DNA of 64,000 bases, taken from contig NZ_CAMGYZ010000002.1 in the NCBI RefSeq assembly GCF_946151055.1, positions 124,001 through 188,000 on the forward strand, read 5' to 3'. This DNA comes from Bacillus sp. Marseille-Q3570. Its GTDB lineage: Bacteria > Bacillota > Bacilli > Bacillales > Fictibacillaceae. Position 1 is the first letter of the stretch. Every line of letters starts with the position of its first letter. The notes under the pieces are model-generated. The model did not search any database and was not told the origin of the DNA. It saw only the letters and a list, made by a program, of their open reading frames with translations. The position numbers were made by a program, and so were the translations under genes. Positions 47,810 to 56,593 of the stretch are shown piece after piece.

Positions 47810-47991
47810 ACAACGTGCTCGGGAGCAGATTTTGTTTTCTTTTTATTCGACCCTTGATTTTTTGTAGATTATCCTAGGGCGGACTTCATTTAATCGGAAA
47901 AACTTATCGAAGGAGTTTTTACCTGAGTAAAGCATGTATGTTTTTGATAAGCTATAATAATGGTAAATCGTTACATAAGAAAGGGGCTGGC

Positions 47992-49173
47992 ATGATGTTG
48001 ACGTTGATCCAGAACGGGGAGGTTTACGCTCCAGACTATCTCGGAAAAAAGGATCTTTTGATTGTCGATGAAAGAATCGGGTTCATTAACGACCAAATTG
48101 AAGTACCGGATGGCTTTTTTTCACAAAATACGACGGTAATCGATGCTGAAGGAAAGATTGTCGTTCCTGGATTCATCGATTCCCACGTCCATATCATCGG
48201 CGGCGGTGGTGAAGGAAGCTATAAAACACGGACCCCTGAAATCAAGTTGACTGATGCAACCCTGGCTGGAATAACAACATTGATCGGGGTGATCGGGACG
48301 GACGGGACGACGCGTACGATGGCCAGCCTGGTCGCGAAGGCAAGAGCTCTTGATGAAGAAGGACTCAGCTGTTACGTTCAGACCGGGTCATATCAAGTCC
48401 CCGTCAAAACATTGACTGGAAAAATCGAAGACGACATCATCCTCGTTGATAAAATCATCGGGGCCGGTGAAATCGCGATTTCAGATCATCGTTCATCACA
48501 ACCTACTGTTGAGGAATTAGCCCGGATCGCCTCTCAAGCGAGGAACGGCGGAATTTTATCAGGGAAAGCAGGCATCGTCAACGTCCATGTCGGTGATAGC
48601 CATGATTGTCTGAAAATCCTTGAAAAAGTGATTGAGACGACGGAGCTTCCAATCAAACAGTTTTACCCTACCCATATCAATCGGAATAAACATCTATTCA
48701 AGGCCGGAATCGACTATGCCAAAAAAGGCGGTTATGTGGATTTTACAACAAGCACGATCCCACAATTTCATAAGGAAGGAGAAATCCGATGCAGTAAAGG
48801 CCTGAAACGTATGCTTGAAGCAGGCGTGCCGATCGAACAGATCACTTTCACGTCCGATGCCCAGGGGAGTTTACCTGACTTCAGTCCTGACGGAGAGCTG
48901 AAAGGCCTTAAAGTCGGAAAAGTTTCAAGTTTGTTTGCTGCGGTTAAAGAGGCGGTCCAGAAAGAAGACGTACCATTACAGACTGCGCTGAGAGTGATCA
49001 CTTCAAATCCTGCCCGCATCCTTAAATTGCATCGTAAAGGAAGAATCGAACCTGGATTTGATGCTGACCTTGTCCTTTTGGATAAAGAAACTCTTGATAT
49101 CGAAACTGTCTTTGCGAAAGGGAAATTGATGGTGGAGGACCAGAAAGCGATCGTCAAAGGAACTTTCGAATAA
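47992..49173 (+). CDS. iadA: Isoaspartyl (beta-aspartyl) dipeptidase
   Basis: A 393 aa zinc amidohydrolase that splits beta-aspartyl dipeptides arising from damaged proteins. It shows the HxH metal pair (FIDSHVHIIGGGGEGS), further histidines in VNVHVGDS and YPTHINRN, and catalytic aspartate in TSDAQGS. ATG at 47992 after AAAGGGG; a TATAAT at 47953 is its probable -10. Divergent from the TAXI operon. Confidence 0.92.
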   Translation: MMLTLIQNGEVYAPDYLGKKDLLIVDERIGFINDQIEVPDGFFSQNTTVIDAEGKIVVPGFIDSHVHIIGGGGEGSYKTRTPEIKLTDATLAGITTLIGVIGTDGTTRTMASLVAKARALDEEGLSCYVQTGSYQVPVKTLTGKIEDDIILVDKIIGAGEIAISDHRSSQPTVEELARIASQARNGGILSGKAGIVNVHVGDSHDCLKILEKVIETTELPIKQFYPTHINRNKHLFKAGIDYAKKGGYVDFTTSTIPQFHKEGEIRCSKGLKRMLEAGVPIEQITFTSDAQGSLPDFSPDGELKGLKVGKVSSLFAAVKEAVQKEDVPLQTALRVITSNPARILKLHRKGRIEPGFDADLVLLDKETLDIETVFAKGKLMVEDQKAIVKGTFE

Positions 49174-49182
49174 TAAAGAGGA

Positions 49183-49213
49183 AGGGGCTGACCTTAAATG
49201 TGTCAGCCCCAAT
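49183..49213. terminator. Bidirectional terminator
   Basis: GGGGCTGAC and GTCAGCCCC arms between convergent iadA and the glucoamylase-like gene; A/T runs on both sides. Confidence 0.82.
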
Positions 49214-49226
49214 TTTATTACGTGGT

Positions 49227-50576
49227 TTACTTGATTGAAAACTCTTCCTTGATCAACAATTCTTCTGGTTTCTTGCCGATTTCATCACTGTGGAAATAGT
49301 CCCGCACTACACCATCCTTCAGGAAGTTGGCGATCGACACCATGATCATTCCCTGGTCAAGTGCTAGGTACGCTTGAGTAACTTCCCCTGTTTCAGCGTT
49401 GACGGAATCAAGGAATCCATATTTACTGTACGCATCCATATCCTTCAGTTTATGGATGTTTTTCATCGCTTCATCTGTCGCATATTCCAATCCTAAGAAG
49501 GTGGCATGCGGAGTGACGACATGGTCCTTTTCATAGCCCATTACGCCCAAAGGTGTTGCCGCAAATTCTGAGTAACCATCTGGTGTAGCTGCTGGGGACA
49601 TCCCCCAAACGTCATAGCCTTGTTCTTTTGCGTATTCGATTTGGAGCTCAACGTGGCGCTTGTTGTTCAAACCGAGTGCATTTTTACCGAGCTCTTTTTC
49701 TTTTAAAACGAGTGACGGCATCAAGCCTTCAAACATACTTCCTCCCCAGCTCGGAACGTATTTTTCACCATTATACGTGTAGTGCCCTTCAAATACTTCA
49801 ACCCCGTCATAGGTTTCTGTATGTCCCTCTGGCGTTTGGGATTGCCAGTCGTATTCTGCTGGCGGTGTCCGTTCCATCTTCCACCAGTGTGTTTTCGGTG
49901 CGTCGCCTTTACCAATGGCAACATAGCTTGCAACCCGCGGTTCGGTATAGAATGTGCCATAATGATGAGCAGTCATTTCACCTTTCGCTACGTCATATCC
50001 GCCCCACATCTGCCCGACTTCAGGATCGTATAATTGCGTGTAGTCCATTTCTTCTACTAGTTTGCTAGTCTGATCATTTAGTTCTGGGTAGGCTTGTCCG
50101 ACCGCGACTAATCCTGCCGAAAGCCAGCCATTATCCACTGTCGAGATGAATTGTCCCCAATCCTTCATCAGCGATCCATCTTCAGTGAAATACCAGTTAT
50201 AATAAAGGCCGTTCCATTTTTCGAGCGTCTTCAATGTTTGAAGTGATTTTTCGATTTTCGCAACTGCTTCTTCTTCAGAAATGATTCCAAGTTCATCTGC
50301 TGCGATCGTACTCATATAATACATCCCGATGTTTGTTGGTGAAGTGTACTCCTTCGTATCAACTTCTCCCTCAACGCGAACAGCGTCAAAAGGTAATCCT
50401 GTGGATTTGTCTGTGAAGTCTTCGAAATAACGATAAGTCTGTTTGGCAATTGCATTCAGTTCTTGATCACGTGCAACTTCGGTACCTTCTGGAGATGCTT
50501 CCGTCTGTGAACCCCATGGAATGCACAAACTTGTTAATAACACGGTTGTTACGATGACTGACAATAGTTTCTTCAT
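49227..50576 (-). CDS. Secreted glucoamylase-like glycosidase (possibly GH144)
   Basis: A 449 aa exported protein: signal peptide (about 1-29), then an alpha/alpha-barrel with YRYFEDFTDKSTGLPFD, STVDNGWLSAGLVAVG, SWGGSMFEGLMPSLV and a final TQAYLALDQGMIMV, the pattern of the glycoamylase-like family that includes endo-beta-1,2-glucanases. ATG at 50576 with AAAGGAG 8 nt upstream. A promoter and a LacI-type palindrome lie just before it, so expression is probably inducible by a sugar. Confidence 0.82.
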   Translation of the reverse strand: MKKLLSVIVTTVLLTSLCIPWGSQTEASPEGTEVARDQELNAIAKQTYRYFEDFTDKSTGLPFDAVRVEGEVDTKEYTSPTNIGMYYMSTIAADELGIISEEEAVAKIEKSLQTLKTLEKWNGLYYNWYFTEDGSLMKDWGQFISTVDNGWLSAGLVAVGQAYPELNDQTSKLVEEMDYTQLYDPEVGQMWGGYDVAKGEMTAHHYGTFYTEPRVASYVAIGKGDAPKTHWWKMERTPPAEYDWQSQTPEGHTETYDGVEVFEGHYTYNGEKYVPSWGGSMFEGLMPSLVLKEKELGKNALGLNNKRHVELQIEYAKEQGYDVWGMSPAATPDGYSEFAATPLGVMGYEKDHVVTPHATFLGLEYATDEAMKNIHKLKDMDAYSKYGFLDSVNAETGEVTQAYLALDQGMIMVSIANFLKDGVVRDYFHSDEIGKKPEELLIKEEFSIK

Positions 50577-50624
50577 ACGCACTCTCCTTTTAAAATAAGT
50601 TCTTGAATTTGAATGTCATCTTGG

Positions 50625-50636
50625 TGAAACGTTTCG
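50625..50636. promoter_or_regulatory. LacI-family-type operator, site 1
   Basis: TGAAACGTTTCG, core palindrome GAAACGTTTC, just downstream of the -10 of the glycosidase gene. The half-site spacing is one base pair per side shorter than a cre box, so a dedicated LacI-family repressor is more likely than CcpA. Confidence 0.7.
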
Positions 50637-50642
50637 ATAAAA

Positions 50643-50671
50643 ATTATACATTCATTGTATGTAAGCGTAAA
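50643..50671 (-). promoter_or_regulatory. Promoter of the glucoamylase-like gene
   Basis: On the minus strand TTTACG (50671-50666), 17 bp, TATAAT (50648-50643). Confidence 0.75.
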
Positions 50672-50766
50672 CATTACTTTTGTAGCAATTTTTCGAAAAT
50701 AAAGATAATACTGATATACCAATAATGAATGTAGATTACTTTTTTGTTGGATAAAAACTGATCAGT

Positions 50767-50778
50767 TGAAACGTTTCA
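50767..50778. promoter_or_regulatory. LacI-family-type operator, site 2
   Basis: A perfect palindrome TGAAACGTTTCA, 142 bp from site 1. The pair could support DNA looping and could also control the plus-strand small gene at 50805. Confidence 0.7.
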
Positions 50779-50804
50779 TTTACATGCTTTGAGGACTCTG
50801 TTCG

Positions 50805-50963
50805 ATGATACAAGAAAATCACAAAAGAACCCTGAAACAAATCCAATATATGAACTTTAAAGATGCTAAGGAAAAACAATATAAGTACTTTTCAAAAAGG
50901 GGACAATCCGAAAAAAAGAATATTACAATGAAGTGGTTGGGACAAATAAACTTTGTTCAATAG
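50805..50963 (+). CDS. Small basic protein (52 aa), candidate
   Basis: ATG at 50805 with GAGGA 9 nt upstream; the frame runs 52 codons and stops 1 nt before a strong terminator. The product is lysine-rich (TLKQIQYMNFKDAKEKQYKY, KRGQSEKKN) without a membrane span. Not recognised. Position between an operator and a terminator supports a real transcript. Confidence 0.5.
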   Translation: MIQENHKRTLKQIQYMNFKDAKEKQYKYFSKRGQSEKKNITMKWLGQINFVQ

Positions 50964-50994
50964 AAAACCCGGACAATTTGTCCGGGTTTCCTTT
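50964..50994 (+). terminator. Terminator after the small basic protein gene
   Basis: AAACCCGGACAA and TTGTCCGGGTTT, a 12 bp stem with almost no loop, followed by CCTTTA. Confidence 0.82.
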
Positions 50995-51129
50995 AGTGGC
51001 AATATGAAGGTTCCGCTTCGTCTTTCATATTATCCATTATCTCTAAAACTCAGGACCTAATCGCTACAACTTTGAAATTATATCTACAACTCCGGAAGCT
51101 GAGGATAAAAATATGCTTCATAGAATTGA

Positions 51130-52113
51130 TCATTTTTCCGTTCCGAACACGATGTTATTCTGTTTTCTTGCGCTTTCCGTAATCCTCAACACTCCTCGGC
51201 TTAGATCCATCAGTTGCCGATATTCTTCTTTATCATTCGATTCAATGATTCTTGTGAATTCCACTATTTCATAGATCATGTCATTATCATGAAGGGATTC
51301 CCCTAGTCTTTCGCTTTCCTTTGTCTTCCGATCAACCAACGAAATCTTGTTGACTGGAGCTACATGATCAAGGACGAGCGATACATCTTCCCCATGTATT
51401 TCCGATGAAATGAACGAATGTGAAATTTTTGAACACAGGATTGTACATACGAATCCATCATAATCCATGACCAGTGTGCCGCTCCCATCAACTCCGCTTT
51501 CCAACATGACCGAATGATAAGAAACGTCTTCAGGTTCACCGAATAGATAGACTGCTAGACTGATCGGATATACACCAAGATCCACTAGAGTACCACCAGA
51601 AAATTCAGGTGAAAAGATATTGGGACTTTCCCCTTTTAAAAACAGATCATAGCGTGAAGAGTATTGAAGATAATGGAACATTGCACTACGGAGAGTTCCA
51701 GCCTTCTCTACCTGCTGTTTAAGGATTTTCGCGTTCGGTGAGTGAATGTTCCTCATTGCCTCGAACAAGAACACACCTTTTTCTTCCGCAATCTGATAGG
51801 CATCTTTTAATTCAGAGGTATTAGAGAAAATCGGCTTTTCACAAATAACATGCTTTTTGTGCTTCAAAAAGAGCTTGGCATGTTCATAATGATGGGAGTT
51901 TGGAGATGCAATATAGATCGCTTCGATATCTTCATTGGCTGCCATCTCCTCGAGGTCATCATAAGCATATGGAGCATGATAGGTATCAGCCATTTTCTTA
52001 GCATTTTCATGTGATCGTGAATACACGGCATTCAACGTCATTTTCCCGCTTTTTTCAGCCGCTTCAATGAACGATTCTGTAATCCAGCTCGTCCCTACTG
52101 TTCCGAATTTCAT
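51130..52113 (-). CDS. Gfo/Idh/MocA family oxidoreductase
   Basis: A 327 aa NAD(P)-dependent dehydrogenase: N-terminal GTVGTSWITESFI, IYIASPNSHHYEHA, CEKPIFSNTSE (EKP motif) and GGTLVDLGVYPISLAVYL. Typically acts on sugars, inositols or biliverdin-like substrates. Start at the ATG 52113. The glycosidase next door makes a sugar substrate plausible. Confidence 0.9.
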   Translation of the reverse strand: MKFGTVGTSWITESFIEAAEKSGKMTLNAVYSRSHENAKKMADTYHAPYAYDDLEEMAANEDIEAIYIASPNSHHYEHAKLFLKHKKHVICEKPIFSNTSELKDAYQIAEEKGVFLFEAMRNIHSPNAKILKQQVEKAGTLRSAMFHYLQYSSRYDLFLKGESPNIFSPEFSGGTLVDLGVYPISLAVYLFGEPEDVSYHSVMLESGVDGSGTLVMDYDGFVCTILCSKISHSFISSEIHGEDVSLVLDHVAPVNKISLVDRKTKESERLGESLHDNDMIYEIVEFTRIIESNDKEEYRQLMDLSRGVLRITESARKQNNIVFGTEK

Positions 52114-52164
52114 AAATATCCACCGCCTCATTTACTTTCACACTATGATACTAGAAAGACCTAC

Positions 52165-52527
52165 TCATTTTCGATTGATTTGCACTTGTTCATGTAACTT
52201 TTTCGGAGCTGTTCGATAATAAGCTTCAAGGATATAGTCAGCTACTTCATCCCAATCCAGTTCCTCGAGGGGGAAGGTCGTCCATCCATGTTGCCCGATA
52301 TATGCTGATTTACGGTATCCGGGCTGTTGGATCAGCAATTCCTGTGTCGACTTCAAGGTTTTGATTGAAAGGGAAGGATGCTCTTTATCTTCTCCTAAGA
52401 TGACGAAAGGTTTGTCCTTTACTCTGAAAGATGTGTGGCCGAATCCATCCACATGCTCTTCCACTTGCGGAAAACGAGTGGAAATCGCTTTGATTGTTTC
52501 ATATAGTTCATTGTACGTAACCCCCAT
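52165..52527 (-). CDS. MmcQ/YjbR family protein
   Basis: A 120 aa protein of the YjbR/CyaY-like fold: GHTSFRVKDKPFVILGE, HGWTTFPLEELDWDEVADYILEAYYRTAPKKL. Often annotated as a DNA-binding protein, but its role is not established. GAGGT precedes the ATG, which lies 1 bp after the response regulator stop. Confidence 0.84.
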   Translation of the reverse strand: MGVTYNELYETIKAISTRFPQVEEHVDGFGHTSFRVKDKPFVILGEDKEHPSLSIKTLKSTQELLIQQPGYRKSAYIGQHGWTTFPLEELDWDEVADYILEAYYRTAPKKLHEQVQINRK

Positions 52528-52528
52528 G

Positions 52529-53245
52529 TCAATACCTCACTTTTTCCACTAGCTTGTAGCGGTTGATCGGGCGTCCGACCCCGCCGTACTGGACATCAAG
52601 TTCGACTTTCCCCGTTTTGCCCAGGTAATCCAAATATCGCCGGGCTGTGACTCTTGCAATCCCTACTCCATCTGCTGTTTCTTCTGCCGAGAGAGAGGTT
52701 TCTTGCTTATTTAAATACTGCAAAATTTGCTTCAATGTCTGGTGATTGAGTCCTTTCGGCAGCTCTTCATCTGATTTCACATCTGGAATGGGAAGATCAT
52801 CTGTAATCTGGATCAACCGGTCAAGATCCTCCTGGACAATCTCTCCAGCTTCAGATAATTCACTGTGCATCAAGTGGTATTTTTCGAGTGCCTTCTTGAT
52901 ACGCTCGAATTTGAAGGGCTTGATGATATAGTCGATGGCTCCATTCAGCAACATCGTCCGAATCGTATCCTTGTCATTGGCAGCCGTTATGACAAGGACA
53001 TCGATGTTCATCTGTTGGGCACGAAGCTCTTTCATCAAATCAAGACCATCTTTTTCCGGCATGAAAATATCGAGGACAATCAAATTGGGCTGTAATGATT
53101 TTGCGAGTTCCAACCCATCTTTTCCATTACCAGAAGTCGCGATCACCTTGAACCCATGGACGCGTTCAATGAATTGCTTGTTAACCTCTTGGACCATAGG
53201 ATCATCTTCAATCAACAAAACATTAATGTCCGGATACTTGTTCAT
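52529..53245 (-). CDS. CitB/DctR-family response regulator
   Basis: A 238 aa regulator: receiver with the phospho-acceptor aspartate in LIVLDIFMPEKDG, a conserved lysine in YIIKPFKFERIK and a C-terminal winged-helix (ADGVGIARVTARRYLDYL). This is the CitT/DctR/MalR type that controls organic acid transport in Bacillus. ATG at 53245 with AGGAGG 8 nt upstream. It overlaps the kinase gene by 23 nt. Confidence 0.93.
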   Translation of the reverse strand: MNKYPDINVLLIEDDPMVQEVNKQFIERVHGFKVIATSGNGKDGLELAKSLQPNLIVLDIFMPEKDGLDLMKELRAQQMNIDVLVITAANDKDTIRTMLLNGAIDYIIKPFKFERIKKALEKYHLMHSELSEAGEIVQEDLDRLIQITDDLPIPDVKSDEELPKGLNHQTLKQILQYLNKQETSLSAEETADGVGIARVTARRYLDYLGKTGKVELDVQYGGVGRPINRYKLVEKVRY

Positions 53246-54842
53246 GTGCAATTCCTCCTGGTTTCATCGGAAATATCAGTTCAATACTTGTTCCTTCTCC
53301 ATGGATACTTTTCACCCGGGCAGAACCTTCACCCTTCTCAATCACATTTTTGACAAGGTAAAGGCCAATTCCTGATCCCTTGTTTCCTTTGGTCGTATAC
53401 CCTTTCGTAAACATGCTCGCCTGGGCCTCGTCCGTCATTCCTTTCCCGTTGTCCTCCACTGACAAATACAATTGATCCTCGGTTTGTGAAAGATGGACTT
53501 CAACTAGTTTCGTATCCCGTTCAAACCCAGTGAACGCGTCAAAGGCATTTTCGATCAGATTTCCCAAAACCAATACGAAATCGTGCCTGTCTAAAAGTCC
53601 AGGAAATGATTTCAAGCGGCTTTCCGGAGAGATCGTCAACTCAATATCGAGCTCTTTGGCCCTGCTTATTTTACTCAGCAAGAGACCCGCGATACTTTCA
53701 TCCTTTACCTGCTTCGATAAAAATCTTGTAAGTGTTTGCTGCTTTTCTTGATTTTCAAACAAGAATTCGAGAGCTTTATCCTTTTCGTTCAACTGGATGA
53801 GCCCAGCAATGGTGTGAAGCCGGTTCATATGCTCGTGGTTCTGCACACGGAGAGCATCGACAAATGCCTTGACCCCTGTGAGCTCTTCCGCCATTGAGGT
53901 CACTTCGGTCCGATCCTGGAACACTTCTACCGCTCCGACAATTTCACCATCAACCAGGATCGGTACACGACTGCTCATGATAATTTTTTCATTTAGCCTG
54001 ATCTCTTCTCTATATATACTCTTTCCATTTGACAACACCTCGTTCAGCTTGGATTCTGGAATGATTTCATCGATGTGGACACCAGCTACCTCTTCTTCCA
54101 GGTTAAGGATCTTTTTCGCTTTATCGTTGAAAACCGTGATGCCTCCGTCTCTATCAATGGCTATGATCCCTTCGTTCATCGCCTGCAACGTTGCTGTCCG
54201 TTCTTTTAATAGTCTCACAATCTCGTAAGGTTCGAGTTGGAAGGTCTCCTGTTTCAAATGTCTTGCTAACAGCCATGAACCGATGATACCGAACAATAAG
54301 GTCAATACAGCAATGAGGGCCATCTGATGTTTCAACTCGCCAAGGACTTCCCACAAAGTCGGCTGAATGATACCGACGACTACAGTTCCGATCTGTTCTT
54401 TCTGTTCATTCATGATTGGTACGAATGCCCTTACAGCCGTACCGAGTTCCCCTTCGGCTTTGGATGTATAGCTATGTTCTGCGAATGCAGGTCCTTCATC
54501 CTTTCCAGAAGACACGGTGCCGATCATGTCTTCGTTCGGATGTGAATAACGGATCCGGTTCATATCAAGGACGACGATATAGTCAGCATTATTGATCGTG
54601 CGGATCCGCTCGACAATCGGGTTGATCTCGACCCATCCTCTCGACTCGGTCACACCAGATTGCACTTCAGGCAAATTTGCTACCGTCCTTGCAGTCAATA
54701 GAGAGCGATGACTAAGATCCCGTTCTTTCATTTCATAGATGTTACCAGTCAAAATGATTCCGCCGATAAGCAGGGAAAATAAGACGATGCCGAATGATAG
54801 AATTGTAATCTTCCAACGGATTGGTAAACGTTGTAATGACAT
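53223..54842 (-). CDS. CitA/DcuS/DctS-family sensor histidine kinase
   Basis: A 539 aa membrane kinase: first span (about 13-33), an extracytoplasmic PAS-like sensor domain (about 40-170), second span (about 175-195), a cytoplasmic PAS domain (about 215-315), phospho-acceptor histidine in QNHEHMNRLHTI and an ATPase domain with NLIENAFDAF and GKGMTDEA. The family senses C4/C5 dicarboxylates or citrate. First gene of the two-component operon, divergent from a TRAP-type binding protein. Confidence 0.94.
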   Translation of the reverse strand: MSLQRLPIRWKITILSFGIVLFSLLIGGIILTGNIYEMKERDLSHRSLLTARTVANLPEVQSGVTESRGWVEINPIVERIRTINNADYIVVLDMNRIRYSHPNEDMIGTVSSGKDEGPAFAEHSYTSKAEGELGTAVRAFVPIMNEQKEQIGTVVVGIIQPTLWEVLGELKHQMALIAVLTLLFGIIGSWLLARHLKQETFQLEPYEIVRLLKERTATLQAMNEGIIAIDRDGGITVFNDKAKKILNLEEEVAGVHIDEIIPESKLNEVLSNGKSIYREEIRLNEKIIMSSRVPILVDGEIVGAVEVFQDRTEVTSMAEELTGVKAFVDALRVQNHEHMNRLHTIAGLIQLNEKDKALEFLFENQEKQQTLTRFLSKQVKDESIAGLLLSKISRAKELDIELTISPESRLKSFPGLLDRHDFVLVLGNLIENAFDAFTGFERDTKLVEVHLSQTEDQLYLSVEDNGKGMTDEAQASMFTKGYTTKGNKGSGIGLYLVKNVIEKGEGSARVKSIHGEGTSIELIFPMKPGGIAHEQVSGH

Positions 54843-54936
54843 CAGCCCTCATCCTCCCTTGTAAATTATCAATATTGTACCATGAGAAAGCGATTATGAT
54901 ACACTATTGTAAAGGATTGCCCGGAGGTGAAGCTTG

Positions 54937-55986
54937 ATGAAGACCGTTATTTGGGTTGCTTTGTTGATCACAGTCGGAATAGTGACAGCCGTCTTCGTCG
55001 GCTTCGATTTTTCCACGTCTGCGGGTACAAATGAATTTGACGATGAACAGAGCGGTTTGAAAGATCAAATCACAATCAAGTTCAGCCATATCTATTCGGA
55101 AAACTCCCCACAAGGACAGGCTGCAAGATATTTTGCCAAACGTCTCGAAGAAAGGACCGATCATCAAGTCGAAGTAGAACTCTATCCGAACGCTGTCCTT
55201 TACAATGAGGAAGAGCAATTACGTGCATTACAGGAAGGGAATGTGCAGATGATTGCGCCCTCCATCTCAGAGCTCGCCGAAGAATACCCGAGGTTCCAAA
55301 TACTCGACCTGCCATTTGTTTTTACGACTCATGATCTTGTAAAAGAAGCATATGAGGGAAAGATCGGTTCCCGTCTCTTAAAGGATATTGAGGATGAGCA
55401 TACGAAAGGGCTGGATTTCTGGTTCGGGGGCTATAAACAGGTGACGTCTGATAAGAAATTCGTCAAACATCCATCCGATTTTAAAAGGATGCATTTCGGG
55501 ATCATGGATAGTCCGCTCATCAAAGGACAATTCAACTTATTAGGCGCTAGTACAAGCGTTGTGAACTTTAACAGGATTTACCGGGATCTGGAAGTGAATT
55601 TTATAGAAGGACAAGAAAACACGGTGTCTAATATATACACGAGAAAGCTTTACCAAGTACAAGACTACCTCACTGTAAGCAACCACGCGATCATGAGCAA
55701 TATCATCCTGATCAATAAGGATCTTTTGGATGAATTACCTCCTGAGATCCAAGAAAAAATGAAGGAAACGATGAGTGAGACGACTGCTTGGATCAGCCGC
55801 CACGCCATTGAAATCAATGACAGACAGATTCGTCAGCTTAAGCGTGATGAATCGATTCATATACATCTGTTGACGAAAGATGAACGCAGAGCCTGGATGG
55901 AAACGCTCGATCCCATCTATTCCAACCTAGAACCGATACTTGGGAAAGAGTTGGTCGATGAAATCGATCGAATACGGAATCAATAG
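54937..55986 (+). CDS. DctP-type TRAP solute-binding protein, DctB-like
   Basis: A 349 aa exported protein with an N-terminal signal or anchor (VIWVALLITVGIVTAVFVG) and a DctP fold: IKFSHIYSENSPQGQAARYF, ELYPNAVLYNEEEQLRALQEG, VNFIEGQENTVSNIYTRK. No permease gene is adjacent, and it is divergent from the DctS-like kinase, as for B. subtilis DctB, which acts as a co-sensor. It probably presents a dicarboxylate to the kinase. GGAGG lies 9 nt before the ATG. Confidence 0.88.
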   Translation: MKTVIWVALLITVGIVTAVFVGFDFSTSAGTNEFDDEQSGLKDQITIKFSHIYSENSPQGQAARYFAKRLEERTDHQVEVELYPNAVLYNEEEQLRALQEGNVQMIAPSISELAEEYPRFQILDLPFVFTTHDLVKEAYEGKIGSRLLKDIEDEHTKGLDFWFGGYKQVTSDKKFVKHPSDFKRMHFGIMDSPLIKGQFNLLGASTSVVNFNRIYRDLEVNFIEGQENTVSNIYTRKLYQVQDYLTVSNHAIMSNIILINKDLLDELPPEIQEKMKETMSETTAWISRHAIEINDRQIRQLKRDESIHIHLLTKDERRAWMETLDPIYSNLEPILGKELVDEIDRIRNQ

Positions 55987-55998
55987 GAGGAGAAGAAG

Positions 55999-56316
55999 AT
56001 GCCGAATACGAAGATGCTCGCAGGACATGCCCGCTTGCCAAATGGAATGGCGGTCAGTGATTTGCACGAAACTTTGACGGTTACGATTGAGGTCGATCAT
56101 ACGTATGGTGTGATTGTTTGGGCGGATTGTACGCTAGCCACCGATCATGCACAGTCCTACCTCGGTAATTTGTTGAAAGGTTTCAGCTTACGTGATGGAC
56201 TTCAACTGATTGAAAAAGAGATCGAAAACCACTATTACGGAAAAGCGAAACCAGCGCTATTGGCTGCAGTACGTGATGCCTACAAGCAGTATCAGACACC
56301 ACATGTCGTAAAATAG
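55999..56316 (+). CDS. DUF3870 family protein
   Basis: A 105 aa protein with the DUF3870 pattern: AGHARLPNGMAVSDLHETLT, VDHTYGVIVWADCTLATDHA and HYYGKAKPALLAAVRDAYKQY. Function unknown; such genes sit near organic-acid transport and catabolism genes. AGGAGG precedes the ATG, 12 nt after the binding protein gene, so it is in the same operon. Confidence 0.84.
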   Translation: MPNTKMLAGHARLPNGMAVSDLHETLTVTIEVDHTYGVIVWADCTLATDHAQSYLGNLLKGFSLRDGLQLIEKEIENHYYGKAKPALLAAVRDAYKQYQTPHVVK

Positions 56317-56346
56317 TCTCATAATTTAAATAAATCAAATAATTTG

Positions 56347-56375
56347 TTGACATTATTCTGTTATGGTTGTAAGAT
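56347..56375 (+). promoter_or_regulatory. Promoter of glaH-lhgO
   Basis: TTGACA (56347-56352), 17 bp, TAAGAT (56370-56375). Transcription would start near 56382, giving a leader of about 210 nt. Confidence 0.78.
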
Positions 56376-56381
56376 ATTGAA

Positions 56382-56540
56382 TAAATCACCTGGAGAAAGG
56401 CGTCCCCTTTCCCGTTCGACATTACTGACAAATACACATGAATACGACACTGTAAAATCTATTGGACTTCTCTTCCGGAAGCCATACGTAGATAAAGCCA
56501 GTGATATCTTCCTCTTGGAGATATTGCTGGCTTTTTTAAT
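56382..56540 (+). promoter_or_regulatory. Terminator-containing 5' leader of glaH-lhgO
   Basis: About 110 nt of leader precede a 16 bp hairpin (56494-56538; arms AAAGCCAG/CTGGCTTT plus ATATCT/AGATAT) that is followed by a T-run, all upstream of glaH. This is the layout of a riboswitch or protein-dependent attenuator. I see no T-box, lysine, glycine, SAM or TPP signature. The ligand or protein is unknown. Confidence 0.6.
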
Positions 56541-56593
56541 GCTAAGGCCCCAACCACGGCGTTTTCCGCCGCAAAATTGAAGGAGGAATTACA

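Noticed and set aside
54843-54936. Possible cre box between the DctS-like kinase and the binding protein
   Set aside because: The best match (around AGAAAGCGATTATG) has three mismatches at conserved positions.
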